From positions 86,232 to 150,231 of the forward strand of contig NZ_SCMP01000014.1 in assembly GCF_005502935.1 (NCBI RefSeq): a DNA stretch of 64,000 nt. Direction: 5' to 3'. The translations under genes were made by a program, and so were the position numbers. The notes under the pieces were generated by a model. It was given only the letters and a program-made list of their open reading frames with translations, was not told where the DNA came from and ran no database searches. The first letter of the stretch is position 1; every line of letters begins with the position of its first letter. Shown here piece by piece: positions 43,526 to 52,041 of the stretch. The DNA comes from Pseudomonas sp. 2FG (GTDB lineage Bacteria > Pseudomonadota > Gammaproteobacteria > Pseudomonadales > Pseudomonadaceae).

Positions 43526-44347
43526 TTAACGCGCGCCTTTGGCCTGTTGATACAGCGGCAGCACTTTCGGGATGGCCGCTTGCAGCGCAGCAGTCCGGCT
43601 GCTGGAGGACGGGTGGGTGCTCATAAACTCCGGCGGCGCGCCTTCGCTGGCCTGGCTCATCTTGTCCCACAGGCTGATCGCCGCATTCGGGTTGTAACCG
43701 GCGCGCGCCGCCAGCTCCAGACCGATCAAGTCCGCCTCATTCTCATTCCCCCGGCTGTTGGGCAGCGTCATGCTGTACTGCACCACGGTGTCGGCCAACG
43801 CCAGGCTGTCCTGCCCCAGGCCGAGCAATGCGCCGGCGCCCTGTTTGGCCATCTCGATGCCGTAGGCCTTGGACATCGCCTCGCGGCCATGCTCGCGCAG
43901 CGCGTGGGCGATCTCATGGCCCATCACCGCGGCGATTTCGTCATCGCTCAGCTGCAGCTTCTCGATCAGGCCGCTATACATGATGATCTTGCCGCCTGGG
44001 CCGCAATTGGCGTTCAGCTCCGGGCTGTCGATCAGGTTGACCTCCCACTGCCACTGCGCCGAGTCCGGACGGAACATCGGCGCCTGGGCAATCAGCCGCT
44101 TAGCGATGGCATCGACACGCTTGGCATCGACGCTGCGCTTATCCAGCACGCCTTTGCCGGACGCTTCCGAAAGCGTCTGTTGATAAGACTGCGCATACAT
44201 CTGATTGACCTGTTGGGTCGACAGCATGCTGAACATGTACTGCTTGCGCTCGACCCCAACGGCGCCGCCGCTGGTGGTATTGACGGCTTGGCAGCCTGCC
44301 AGCAGCAACGCGGTGAGCAGACCGGTAACGCGAAACAACGGGGCCAT
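43526..44347 (-). CDS. M48-family metalloprotease lipoprotein (LoiP/YcaL-like)
   Basis: 273 residues. Lipoprotein signal (GLLTALLLAGC). Zinc protease motif VMGHEIAHALREHGRE (HExxH) with the distal Glu in NENEADLIGLELAA. C-terminal FMSTHPSSSSRTAAL is typical of outer-membrane M48 proteases involved in outer-membrane protein quality control. GGAGAACC precedes the ATG at 44347; the frame extends to 44407 without a good start. Confidence 0.92.
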   Translation of the reverse strand: MAPLFRVTGLLTALLLAGCQAVNTTSGGAVGVERKQYMFSMLSTQQVNQMYAQSYQQTLSEASGKGVLDKRSVDAKRVDAIAKRLIAQAPMFRPDSAQWQWEVNLIDSPELNANCGPGGKIIMYSGLIEKLQLSDDEIAAVMGHEIAHALREHGREAMSKAYGIEMAKQGAGALLGLGQDSLALADTVVQYSMTLPNSRGNENEADLIGLELAARAGYNPNAAISLWDKMSQASEGAPPEFMSTHPSSSSRTAALQAAIPKVLPLYQQAKGAR

Positions 44348-44539
44348 GGGGGTTCTCCAGTTAAACAAGGGCCGTATCTTAGTGTGCTGTCCCGGAAATA
44401 CGTTCAAGAATTGGCGAGGGGATTCTGTTGCCAGGCAAGGCGCCGTGACGAGTCATAGCTGGGCTACTTTGATCCGCGGCAACGCAGTATCGGGGCTTCA
44501 GGCGCCTAAATTGACTAATGGAACTAGCCACACAGGCCA

Positions 44540-45157
44540 CTAGGCCGGGGTCAGACACTCCGGCCCGTCCAGCTTCGGATCATTCACCAGGTTCGCCAAC
44601 ACCCGCTCACGCAGCGCCGGCTGCGCCTGACACAGCAGCGCCTGCAAGGCCGGCAGCGGCGTATCGGCCGCCAGCCAGAGTTCCTGCCCCGCGGCATCGA
44701 GAATCAAGGGGCGACGCTGACTGGCGGCGGCCTGAGTCACCACCGCGACGCTCAAATAGGTGTGGCCATCGACCGGATAGGCTTCCCAGACGGCCGCGAA
44801 GTACAAGGGCGACGCCTCGCTGGTGAGCCAGTAGGGCCGCTTACGGCTGCTGCCGCGCCATTCGTAGAAGCCATTGGCCGGCAACAGACCGCGGCGCAAA
44901 CGAAAGGCCTCACGGAACATCGGTTGCTCGGCCAGGGTTTCCGCGCGTGCCTGTGCGGGCGTCTTCGACAGATCGGTCAACCACGGCGGAGTCAGCCCCC
45001 ACCGCGCCCGTGCGGCGCGGCGTTCGCCCGCCACCTGGCGCAGCAGCAACACCGAGGTGTTCGGCGCAATATTCCAGGCGGCCCGCTGATCCGTGGGAAA
45101 ACCAGGGGTGGCCGCTAACGCAGGGGTCCAGCGGAACAGGGCATAACGTCCACACAT
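44540..45157 (-). CDS. yedK: SOS response-associated peptidase family, abasic-site shield (YedK/HMCES)
   Basis: 205 residues starting MCGRYALF, where Cys2 becomes the N-terminal nucleophile that crosslinks to abasic sites in single-stranded DNA. Other conserved elements: WNIAPNTSVLLL, RWGLTPPW, NARAETL-like (QARAETLAEQPMFREAF), PANGFYEW with catalytic Glu, and LILDAAGQELWL near the C-terminus in place of the usual HxRMP. That last deviation is worth noting. The 190 bases before it (44348-44539) show no gene. Confidence 0.88.
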   Translation of the reverse strand: MCGRYALFRWTPALAATPGFPTDQRAAWNIAPNTSVLLLRQVAGERRAARARWGLTPPWLTDLSKTPAQARAETLAEQPMFREAFRLRRGLLPANGFYEWRGSSRKRPYWLTSEASPLYFAAVWEAYPVDGHTYLSVAVVTQAAASQRRPLILDAAGQELWLAADTPLPALQALLCQAQPALRERVLANLVNDPKLDGPECLTPA

Positions 45158-45186
45158 CGGGCGGCAAGACTCATTCTAAGAGGGGG

Positions 45187-45447
45187 TCAGCAGAGCAGAA
45201 TGCCGGGGACGTTTTCCGGCTCATCGCCCGGCAGCGGCTGCGCGGCATTGTACGCGGCGATCAAACCCCGTGCGTGTTCGGCCTGGTCATTTTCCACCAG
45301 CAGCCCGAGCAAACCGCTGACCGGCAGTTCACCCACGGCCCCGAGCAGATCACCGCCGGTGAGATGAGCCGCCACCCCCTCACTGGCCAGCATGCCCTGC
45401 AACAGTTCGGCCTCGAGCAGATCCTGCGGCTCGTAAATGCGCTGCAT
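45187..45447 (-). CDS. DUF2007 small protein
   Basis: 86 residues: MQRIYEPQDLLEAELLQGMLASEGVAAHLTGGDLLGAVGELPVSGLLGLLVENDQAEHA, the typical DUF2007 (putative signal-transducing, PII-like ferredoxin-fold) pattern. Its ATG overlaps the stop of the upstream Cys-rich gene, so the pair is translationally coupled. Role unknown. Confidence 0.85.
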   Translation of the reverse strand: MQRIYEPQDLLEAELLQGMLASEGVAAHLTGGDLLGAVGELPVSGLLGLLVENDQAEHARGLIAAYNAAQPLPGDEPENVPGILLC

Positions 45448-45629
45448 CAGTCGTTCTCCGTGCGCACATCCAGCGTCCAGTCGACCCCATCGGTGCGCAA
45501 ATCGAAAATAATCGGCTGACAACACACCGGGCAGTCCTCGATGTACTGCTGATCGCCGCCCGACAGATCCAGCACCGCCTCGGCCGGCTCACCGCAATAG
45601 GGGCACTGATAGTCCTGGGTCTCAAGCAT
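45447..45629 (-). CDS. CPXCG-motif cysteine-rich zinc-ribbon protein
   Basis: 60 residues: MLETQDYQCPYCGEPAEAVLDLSGGDQQYIEDCPVCCQPIIFDL. The two Cys pairs CPYC and CPVC form a zinc ribbon, as named for this family. Translationally coupled to the DUF2007 gene (TGATG). A very common gene pair in pseudomonads. Confidence 0.87.
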   Translation of the reverse strand: MLETQDYQCPYCGEPAEAVLDLSGGDQQYIEDCPVCCQPIIFDLRTDGVDWTLDVRTEND

Positions 45630-45729
45630 CGCGGCCTCCGCTGTGACTTGTAGGTATAATCGCCGGTCTATTGCAGACCCCAGTTTTAGGGGTATTTCCC
45701 AACCGCAACCATTTCCAGAACAAGAGAGC

Positions 45730-46896
45730 ATGATGGGCGAATTCGATGCCATCCGACCGTACGCCGACGCCGAAGTCCCTGCCGTACTGGCGCGCCTATT
45801 GGCAGATGAGGCCTTTCTCGCGATCCTCACGCACTTTCGCTTCCCGCGCGTGGCCCGCCACTTCGGCTGGCTGCTTAAACCTCTTATAGCTCATCGCCTG
45901 CGCCGTGAGTTCGACGGAGTCGCTTCTGTCGCGGCGCTGCAGGACAAGGTCGCGCACTACGTCGACCGCACCATCGAGCACGCCACCGACGGCGTCACCT
46001 ATTCCGGTGTCGAGCAGCTCAAGAGTGGCAGCGCCTATCTGTTTCTCGCCAACCATCGCGACATCGTCATGGACCCGGCCTTCGTCAATTACGCGGTGTA
46101 CCACGCCGGCCTGCCCACGCCGCGCATCGCGATCGGCGACAACCTGCTGCAAAAACCCTTCGTCAGCGATCTGATGCGCCTGAACAAGAGCTTTATCGTG
46201 CACCGCTCATTGAGCGGGCGGCGCGAGAAACTGGCGGCCTATCAACTGCTCTCGGCCTATATCAACCATTCGATCCGCAACGATTGCCAATCGATCTGGA
46301 TTGCCCAGGCCGAAGGCCGCGCCAAAGACGGCGATGACCGCACCGATTCGGCGATCCTGAAGATGTTCCACATGAGCCGCAAGAGCGAGCCCTTCGCCGC
46401 GGTCATTCAGGAACTGAACCTGACCCCAGTGTCGATCAGCTACGAATACGACCCCTGCGACCAGGCCAAGGCCCGCGAGCTGTATATCCGCGCAACGGCA
46501 GGCAGCTACGAGAAAGTTGCCGGCGAGGACGACCAGAGCATCGCCCTCGGCATCACCGGCTACAAGGGCCGTGTCCATGTGAGCTTCGGCGCGCCGATCA
46601 AAGCAGCGTTCGAAGACACCAAGCAGCTGGCCATGGAGATGGATCGCCAGATTCTCTGCGGTTACCGGCTGTTCCCGGTGCATTACCTGGCCTATGCGCT
46701 GTGGACCGAACGTGACCCGGCCTTGAGCGTGCCGAGCGCCGCCGAGCTGTTCCCGGCCGCCGAGCTGGCCGCCGCCCAGGCCGAATGGCAGAAACGCCTG
46801 GACGCCTGCCCGGTCGAGCAACAGCCTTATCTGGTCGTGCAGTACGCCAACCCCGTGCGCAATCAGTACCGCATCAAAGCTGGACTGGCGCTCTAA
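45730..46896 (+). CDS. 1-acyl-sn-glycerol-3-phosphate acyltransferase-family protein
   Basis: 388 residues (from MMGEFDAIRPY). LPLAT family: FLANHRDIVMDPAF (NHx4D) and IWIAQAEGRAKDGDDRTDSAILKMF, where the usual FPEGTR acceptor motif is replaced by AEGRAKD, as in the PlsC-like subgroup of larger cytosolic-face acyltransferases. No transmembrane signal is obvious at the N-terminus. AAGAGAG precedes the ATG. Substrate lipid unknown. Confidence 0.85.
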   Translation: MMGEFDAIRPYADAEVPAVLARLLADEAFLAILTHFRFPRVARHFGWLLKPLIAHRLRREFDGVASVAALQDKVAHYVDRTIEHATDGVTYSGVEQLKSGSAYLFLANHRDIVMDPAFVNYAVYHAGLPTPRIAIGDNLLQKPFVSDLMRLNKSFIVHRSLSGRREKLAAYQLLSAYINHSIRNDCQSIWIAQAEGRAKDGDDRTDSAILKMFHMSRKSEPFAAVIQELNLTPVSISYEYDPCDQAKARELYIRATAGSYEKVAGEDDQSIALGITGYKGRVHVSFGAPIKAAFEDTKQLAMEMDRQILCGYRLFPVHYLAYALWTERDPALSVPSAAELFPAAELAAAQAEWQKRLDACPVEQQPYLVVQYANPVRNQYRIKAGLAL

Positions 46897-46912
46897 GCCA
46901 AACCTCCAGCCA

Positions 46913-46954
46913 ACAAAAACGGCGGCCCCTGTCACGGGATGCCGCCGTTTTTGT
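46913..46954. terminator. Bidirectional rho-independent terminator
   Basis: Perfect 14-bp stem ACAAAAACGGCGGC / GCCGCCGTTTTTGT with A and T runs on both flanks, between convergent genes ending at 46896 and 46972. Confidence 0.92.
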
Positions 46955-46971
46955 TTCTATCGTCGACCGGC

Positions 46972-47259
46972 TCAGAACTGAATACTGAGCCAGGACACCA
47001 ACAGCGCTGCTGCCAGGCAAGCAAAACCGAAACCGTTGAAAAACCGGTTCAGGCGCAGGGTCGGCTCATCCAGTAACGAGGCCTGTTCATCGCGCTGGCC
47101 CAGTTCAGTGTCCGCCGCCAGCTGCGCCACCGCGCGCCGCTCACGCAAACGGGTAGCCACCAGCAGCCAGCTGCCGGCAACGGCAAAGAACAGCGCCAAA
47201 CCATTGATCAGCTGGGCTGGATGGGCAAGCCCCAGGGATAACAACGCCTGCAGCGACAT
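46972..47259 (-). CDS. Small two-helix inner-membrane protein
   Basis: 95 residues. Helix 1 LINGLALFFAVAGSWLLVATRL, a charged cytoplasmic or periplasmic loop (RERRAVAQLAADTELGQRDEQASLLDEPTLRLNRFF), helix 2 GFGFACLAAALLVSWL. AGAGG before the ATG at 47259; a TTG one codon upstream is possible. Conserved hypothetical; function unknown. The 260 bases upstream (47263-47520) hold nothing I can name. Confidence 0.75.
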   Translation of the reverse strand: MSLQALLSLGLAHPAQLINGLALFFAVAGSWLLVATRLRERRAVAQLAADTELGQRDEQASLLDEPTLRLNRFFNGFGFACLAAALLVSWLSIQF

Positions 47260-47520
47260 CAATAACCTCTGCTTCAGGTGGCACGCGGCGAATAGCGCAA
47301 TGCCCTAGATAGACCCGAGCAAGCCCGACATGGGCTCGCTACGGCGGCGGATTCTACCTAAGCCATCACGCCCTGCGCGGCGTTTCCGACGAATGCCCGA
47401 GCACCTCGCAGTCGCGCCGCGGCGCAGGCGAGCAAGGCTTCGTGATCAGGTTCCCAGCGTCACGATATCGTCAAACAACTAGGCCAATCTGACACGCCCA
47501 ACCCTCACCAGGAGCCCAGC

Positions 47521-47727
47521 ATGCTGCACGCCCAGATTCAGGATCAGCTCTACCACATCAGCCCCAGCGACGAGCAGGAAGCGCTGATCGACGGCCTCGC
47601 CTTCAACGTGCAGGATCGCCATTGGTTGGTCTATTGCGCCCTTGGCGGCCACGAGCATTACGACCTGCCAGAGATCGACCAACAGACAGGCTTCAGCCTG
47701 CCGCAGTTGTACAGCGAAGCGGCCTGA
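47521..47727 (+). CDS. Small acidic hypothetical protein
   Basis: 68 residues: MLHAQIQDQLYHISPSDEQEALIDGLAFNVQDRHWLVYCALGGHEHYDLPE. CAGGAG before the ATG and a terminator 40 bases after the stop support a real single gene. No family recognised. Confidence 0.72.
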   Translation: MLHAQIQDQLYHISPSDEQEALIDGLAFNVQDRHWLVYCALGGHEHYDLPEIDQQTGFSLPQLYSEAA

Positions 47728-47767
47728 GCGACTGGCGAACGCTGCCCGCAACCAACAGCGCACAACA

Positions 47768-47796
47768 AAAGCCCGACTCGCTGGTCGGGCTTTTTC
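47768..47796. terminator. Rho-independent terminator between convergent genes
   Basis: 10-bp stem AAAGCCCGAC / GTCGGGCTTT with T and A tracts either side; serves the small gene ending at 47727 and the YajG gene ending at 47812. Confidence 0.9.
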
Positions 47797-47811
47797 ATTA
47801 CTTCATTGGGC

Positions 47812-48396
47812 TTACTGCGCCAGCATTTGGCCAATGGTCGGATCTTTGAAAGCGCGGGTCAGCGCATCGCTGAGCACGTCGCTCACCAACTTGGTATTGG
47901 TCTGCTGATTCGGCGCCATGCCGAAGCGCTGATCCAGCGAAGAGCCATAACGGCCGCTGTAACGGCGTGTGGCGTTCTGCACATCGGCGCGGAAGGTCGC
48001 ACTGATGGTGGCCTCAGTCACGTACAGGCCTTCCTTCGGGGACTGGTACTTCAGCTCGGCCAGGGTGATGGTCAACTGTGGCGCGTTATAGGCGTTCGGC
48101 GATGGGGTGAAGCCGAGCAGACGCACCGCCGCTTCGGCCTGTGCCTGCAGCTTGGGCACGATATCCGCGGCGGCGACGCTGATCGCGCTGGTTTCCGGAT
48201 ACAAACCCCCGCGGGTGCCCAGCGCCGGCGACGGCCGACCATCGACCACCCGCACCACGACCGGCTGACCTTGGCCAACCGCCGTCAGCGCCGTGGTCAG
48301 TTTCGGTTGCGGGCTGAGTTGTTGAGGGCTGTGGGCACAGCCGACCAGAGTCAGGCTGGTAACAGCGATCAGACCAAGCAACAGGCGATGCAGCAT
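47812..48396 (-). CDS. yajG: YajG-family lipoprotein
   Basis: 194 residues with lipoprotein signal LLLGLIAVTSLTLVGC. The mature part VVVRVVDGRPSPALGTRGGLYPETSAISV and TITLAELKYQSPKEGLYVTEATISATF match YajG. Start set at the ATG at 48396, which has GGAG 8 bases upstream; another in-frame ATG at 48402 sits too close to it. Confidence 0.87.
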   Translation of the reverse strand: MLHRLLLGLIAVTSLTLVGCAHSPQQLSPQPKLTTALTAVGQGQPVVVRVVDGRPSPALGTRGGLYPETSAISVAAADIVPKLQAQAEAAVRLLGFTPSPNAYNAPQLTITLAELKYQSPKEGLYVTEATISATFRADVQNATRRYSGRYGSSLDQRFGMAPNQQTNTKLVSDVLSDALTRAFKDPTIGQMLAQ

Positions 48397-48685
48397 GCTC
48401 ATCTCTCCAGAGGGGTGGAACGCCCGAGTGGGCCGCTTAAAGTGGCCGGCAGTATAACCAGCGACGTCACGCGCTAACAGAGCCGCGAACTCTGACCCGA
48501 CGCGGCCCCGGAGGTTCCTCGCCGGCCCTAGCCGGGCCGCCACAGCACCGCAGCCAGACGAATCGCGGCCAGCCAAGCCCGCAGCTCACCAGTCGTCACG
48601 CACTCAGCCCGCCGCTAGCCGTTGGCCGCCTGACCGACGGAAGAAGAAAAGTCACGCTAAAAAAGCGACTTTGCCGATTTCGCCG

Positions 48686-48708
48686 TTATAATCGCGCCCC
48701 GATTATAA
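48686..48708. promoter_or_regulatory. Operator-like palindrome over candidate mqo -10 box
   Basis: TTATAATC (48686-48693) and GATTATAA (48701-48708) are perfect inverted 8-base arms around CGCGCCC. The left arm contains a perfect TATAAT (48687-48692), but no good -35 element is 17 bases upstream, which is common for activator- or repressor-controlled promoters. Confidence 0.5.
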
Positions 48709-48949
48709 GGACGTCTCCTGATCGGGCCTCGCAGTTACTCTGATGTGCTCAGCATCAGCCCGCACCGCCCCAGAGAGTCGCCCCCTTCGTGTTGCCTTTT
48801 CCGGCTTCGCCTGTCCCGCAAAACGTCTGGCAACCCTGCCACGTATTGCCCTCAGGTATGCGCCGGTGGCACATGAACTTTTGAGGTTCACGACTCCAAA
48901 AGAGCGTGAAAAAACGGTTTTCACTACTTCACAAGAGTGTGGCGAGCAC
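48709..48949 (+). other. Long leader between candidate promoter and mqo
   Basis: About 240 bases with no stop in the mqo frame but no good start either; the family begins at [17 protein letters not shown]. If the TATAAT box is used, mqo has a 250-base 5' leader. A short stem CCCGAT/ATCGGG lies at its beginning. No known riboswitch class recognised. The rest of the 48397-48685 gap shows nothing further. Confidence 0.4.
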
Positions 48950-50464
48950 ATGGCGCAAAACGATTACGAGGCTGTCGATGTGGTGCTGGTTGGAGCCGGC
49001 ATCATGAGTGCGACACTGGCCGTGCTGTTAAAAGAGCTCGACCCCGGCATCAAGCTGGAAGTCGTTGAGTTGCAAGAGTCGGGGGCTATCGAGAGCTCCA
49101 ACCCTTGGAACAACGCCGGTACCGGGCATGCCGGGCTGTGCGAGCTGAACTACACGCCGGACGCTGCGGACGGCTCCATCGACATCAAGAAGGCGGTCAG
49201 CATCAACACCCAGTTCGAGGTGTCGAAGCAGTTCTGGACCTATCTGATCGAGCAAGGCAGCTTCGGCTCGCCGAAAGCCTTCATCAACCCGATACCGCAC
49301 CTGAGCTTCGTGCAAGGCGACGAGGGCATCGCCTTCCTCAAGACGCGGTTCGCGGCGATGATCAAGCACCATGCCTTCGCCGCAATGGAGTACAGCGAAG
49401 ACAAGGCCACCATGGCCGAGTGGATGCCGTTGATGATGCCCGGCCGTCCGGCCGATGAGCCGATTGCGGCCACCCGCGTACTCGCGGGTACCGACGTCAA
49501 CTTTGGCGCCCTGACCACGCAACTGCTCAAGTACCTGGCCAACAAGTCGGACTGCCAGGTCAAGTACAACAAGAAAGTCACTGGCCTGCAGCGCACCGAC
49601 AGTGGCTGGCGCGTCAGCATCAAGGACACCCAGAGCGGCAACCTGCGGGAAGTGAACTCGCGCTTTGTCTTCCTCGGCGCTGGCGGCGGTGCCCTGCCGC
49701 TGCTGCAGATGTCCGGCATTCCAGAAGGCAAAGGCTTTGGCGGCTTCCCGGTCAGTGGCCAGTGGCTGCGTTGCGATGATCCGGAGATCGTCAAACAACA
49801 TGAGGCCAAGGTTTACAGCCAGGCCGCGGTGGGTTCGCCGCCGATGTCGGTGCCGCACCTGGATACCCGGGTGGTGGACGGCAAGAAATCCCTGCTGTTC
49901 GGGCCCTATGCCGGCTTCAGCACCAAGTTCCTCAAGCACGGCTCCTTCCTCGATCTGCCGCTGTCGATTCGCCCCAGCAATATCGGCCCGATGCTGGCAG
50001 TGGCCCGTGACAACTTCGACCTGACCCGCTATCTGGTCAGCGAAGTGATGCAGTCCAGCGAGCAACGCCTGGATGCGCTACGGCGCTTCTACCCGCAGGC
50101 CAAAGCCGCCGACTGGCGCCTGGAAGTGGCCGGGCAACGCGTGCAGATCATCAAGAAAGACCCGAAAAAGGGCGGCATCCTGCAGTTCGGTACCGAACTG
50201 GTCGCCGCCGAGGACGGCAGCATCGCCGCCCTGCTCGGCGCCTCGCCAGGTGCCTCGGTGACGGTGTCGATCATGCTGGAACTGATCGAACGCTGCTTCC
50301 CCGAGCAGGTGCGCTCCGCGCAGTGGGCGAGCAAGCTGAAGGAAATGTTCCCGGCCCGGGAGAAGGTGCTGGAAGCCGATGCCGCGCTGTACCGTGAAGT
50401 CAGCGCGCGCAGCGATGAGTGCCTGGAGCTGGTGGTCAAGGCCAACGCCGCAGCCAGCGTCTAA
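48950..50464 (+). CDS. mqo: Malate:quinone oxidoreductase
   Basis: 504 residues. FAD fold [22 protein letters not shown] (GxGxxx), then [37 protein letters not shown] and [19 protein letters not shown], diagnostic of Mqo. It oxidises malate to oxaloacetate and passes electrons to quinone at the inner membrane, the normal malate step of the TCA cycle in pseudomonads, which often lack malate dehydrogenase. The open frame continues upstream to 48743, but the conserved start and family length fit 48950. Confidence 0.95.
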   Translation: MAQNDYEAVDVVLVGAGIMSATLAVLLKELDPGIKLEVVELQESGAIESSNPWNNAGTGHAGLCELNYTPDAADGSIDIKKAVSINTQFEVSKQFWTYLIEQGSFGSPKAFINPIPHLSFVQGDEGIAFLKTRFAAMIKHHAFAAMEYSEDKATMAEWMPLMMPGRPADEPIAATRVLAGTDVNFGALTTQLLKYLANKSDCQVKYNKKVTGLQRTDSGWRVSIKDTQSGNLREVNSRFVFLGAGGGALPLLQMSGIPEGKGFGGFPVSGQWLRCDDPEIVKQHEAKVYSQAAVGSPPMSVPHLDTRVVDGKKSLLFGPYAGFSTKFLKHGSFLDLPLSIRPSNIGPMLAVARDNFDLTRYLVSEVMQSSEQRLDALRRFYPQAKAADWRLEVAGQRVQIIKKDPKKGGILQFGTELVAAEDGSIAALLGASPGASVTVSIMLELIERCFPEQVRSAQWASKLKEMFPAREKVLEADAALYREVSARSDECLELVVKANAAASV

Positions 50465-50486
50465 AGATCGAGTTGCCGCCGATAAC

Positions 50487-50513
50487 AAACCGCCCCTCGG
50501 GGGCGGTTTTTTT
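50487..50513 (+). terminator. Rho-independent terminator after mqo
   Basis: Stem AAACCGCCCC / GGGGCGGTTT with a 3-base loop and a T7 tract, 23 bases after the stop. Confidence 0.93.
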
Positions 50514-50523
50514 GTGCCTGAGG

Positions 50524-50952
50524 TTAGGGCAGCGAAGTACCTGGGTCGGCCGCCTCGCAATTGACCATCCAGCCCACGCCGAAGCGATCGGTGAGCATGC
50601 CGAAAGCCGACGCCCAAAAGGTTTTCTGCAACGGCATGCCGACCTGGCCACCCTCGGCCAGGGCAGCAAAAACCTGCTCGGCCTGCTCCAGGCTATGGGT
50701 ACTGATCGACAGATTGAAACCATTGAACGCCTGGGTACCTGAGCACATGCCATCCGACGCCATCACCTGGCTGCCGCCAATCTGCAGGTTGGCGTGCATC
50801 ACCTTGTCCGGGTCCACCTGCGGCATGCCCTCCTGCTCTGGCGCATCCTTGAAGCGCATGAGGAGAGTGACTTTCGCGCCCAGCGCCTGGGTATAGAACT
50901 GCAAGGCCTCGTCACACCGGCCGTTGAAGAACAGATAGGGTTCGATTCGCAT
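50524..50952 (-). CDS. VOC-family PhnB-like protein
   Basis: 142 residues: RIEPYLFFNGRCDEALQFYTQALGAKVTLLMRF, HANLQIGGSQVMASDG and FWASAFGMLTDRFGVGWMVN, the 3-demethylubiquinone-methyltransferase-like (PhnB) branch of the vicinal-oxygen-chelate fold. Ligand unknown. Convergent with mqo. Confidence 0.9.
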   Translation of the reverse strand: MRIEPYLFFNGRCDEALQFYTQALGAKVTLLMRFKDAPEQEGMPQVDPDKVMHANLQIGGSQVMASDGMCSGTQAFNGFNLSISTHSLEQAEQVFAALAEGGQVGMPLQKTFWASAFGMLTDRFGVGWMVNCEAADPGTSLP

Positions 50953-51021
50953 GCTGGCCTCCGAAGCAAATGGCTGTTGCTGGAAGGCTCAGTGTAGAAA
51001 AGCGCGGCACAGCGCGAAGAC

Positions 51022-51052
51022 AAAAAAGCCCGCCGTGTGACGAGCGGGCTTT
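51022..51052 (-). terminator. Rho-independent terminator on minus strand
   Basis: Stem AAAGCCCGC / GCGGGCTTT; on the minus strand a run of six T follows. It ends the small gene at 51067-51354. Confidence 0.88.
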
Positions 51053-51066
51053 GGGTGGCCGATCGA

Positions 51067-51354
51067 TCAGCCGCGGGCGGCTTTGATCACCTCGATGTAG
51101 GGCCCCGCCTGGCGCTGATCCTGGATCAGCGCGATAAAATCCTGGCCCTGCGCATCCTTGGCATTCAGGTCGTAGCCGGCGGCCACGAAGAAACCAATAA
51201 AACGCTCGAAATCGTCGATACGCAGGCCACGGTAAGCCTTGACCAGCTTGTGCAGGGACGCTGGTGTGTCGTCGCCCGGTTCCACGTCGAGGAACAGCTT
51301 GATCGGCTCATCACCAATCTCTTCGCCAATCACCTGCTTCTTGTCTTTACGCAT
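51067..51354 (-). CDS. PA4642-like conserved hypothetical protein
   Basis: 95 residues: MRKDKKQVIGEEIGDEPIKLFLDVEPGDDTPASLHKLVKAYRGLRIDDFERFIGFFVAAGYDLNAKDAQGQDFIALI. From memory close to a small Pseudomonas protein encoded near mqoB. Mixed helix, no membrane segment. Function unknown (PA4642 family name tentative). Confidence 0.82.
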   Translation of the reverse strand: MRKDKKQVIGEEIGDEPIKLFLDVEPGDDTPASLHKLVKAYRGLRIDDFERFIGFFVAAGYDLNAKDAQGQDFIALIQDQRQAGPYIEVIKAARG

Positions 51355-51427
51355 CGTTCACTTCTCTTGACATGGTGGGGACCAGATATCACCGGGCCGG
51401 CAGTTTACCCCCGCCACGCCCTGGCGC

Positions 51428-51916
51428 TCAACGCGCGCGCTGCGCGCCGCTATGCAGATCGGCCCAGACATGCCCATTCGGATAGCTGAGAAACTGGCAA
51501 TACAGCGTGCTGGTGCGCAACAGATCGAGCAACAGGCTGTACTGCGCCAAGGGGTAGTTCAGGCTGAGCACGCGGGTTTTCGCGTCATAACTGGGCTTTT
51601 TCAGGCTCTTGCCCTCGGCGTCGAAGTGAATCAGCACTTGGCTGACATTCGCGCCCTGACTGAGCGGCTTGCCTTTCAAACGCAGCAACACCGGTGAGGT
51701 AATCGGAATCGGCTGTTGGCTGGACTGCCGCTGGCTGCCGACCACCACGGCGTATTCGGTGACTTGAATCAGCTGTTGTTGCTCGGGCGGCTCCTGGCGC
51801 AAGGCGAGATCATCCGGCGGCAGGAACTGAGCATGCAGCGGTGGAGCGGCGCTGGCAGACAGTGGCAGGCTGCAGGCCACCAGTAACCACGCAGCGCAAC
51901 GGATATGGACAAGCAT
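51428..51916 (-). CDS. Secreted or periplasmic hypothetical protein
   Basis: 162 residues with a signal peptide (MLVHIRCAAWLLVACSLPLSASA). The mature part is Gln-rich, then beta-strand-like (VTEYAVVVGSQRQ; VLLRLKGKPLSQGANVSQVLIHFD; VLSLNYPLAQYSLLLDLLR). Probable periplasmic protein; no domain recognised. The next gene downstream on this strand is the small PA4642-like gene. Confidence 0.75.
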   Translation of the reverse strand: MLVHIRCAAWLLVACSLPLSASAAPPLHAQFLPPDDLALRQEPPEQQQLIQVTEYAVVVGSQRQSSQQPIPITSPVLLRLKGKPLSQGANVSQVLIHFDAEGKSLKKPSYDAKTRVLSLNYPLAQYSLLLDLLRTSTLYCQFLSYPNGHVWADLHSGAQRAR

Positions 51917-52041
51917 CGGTAACTCCGGGAAAAATCAGCGAGCCACTCTAGCATGCGACTTTGCCGCGCTCACAGACGACTTAGGTCAGCCGCCTTAAGC
52001 GCCTGCGGCTTTATATTCCTGACCATTCCCGCGGAGCCCCT

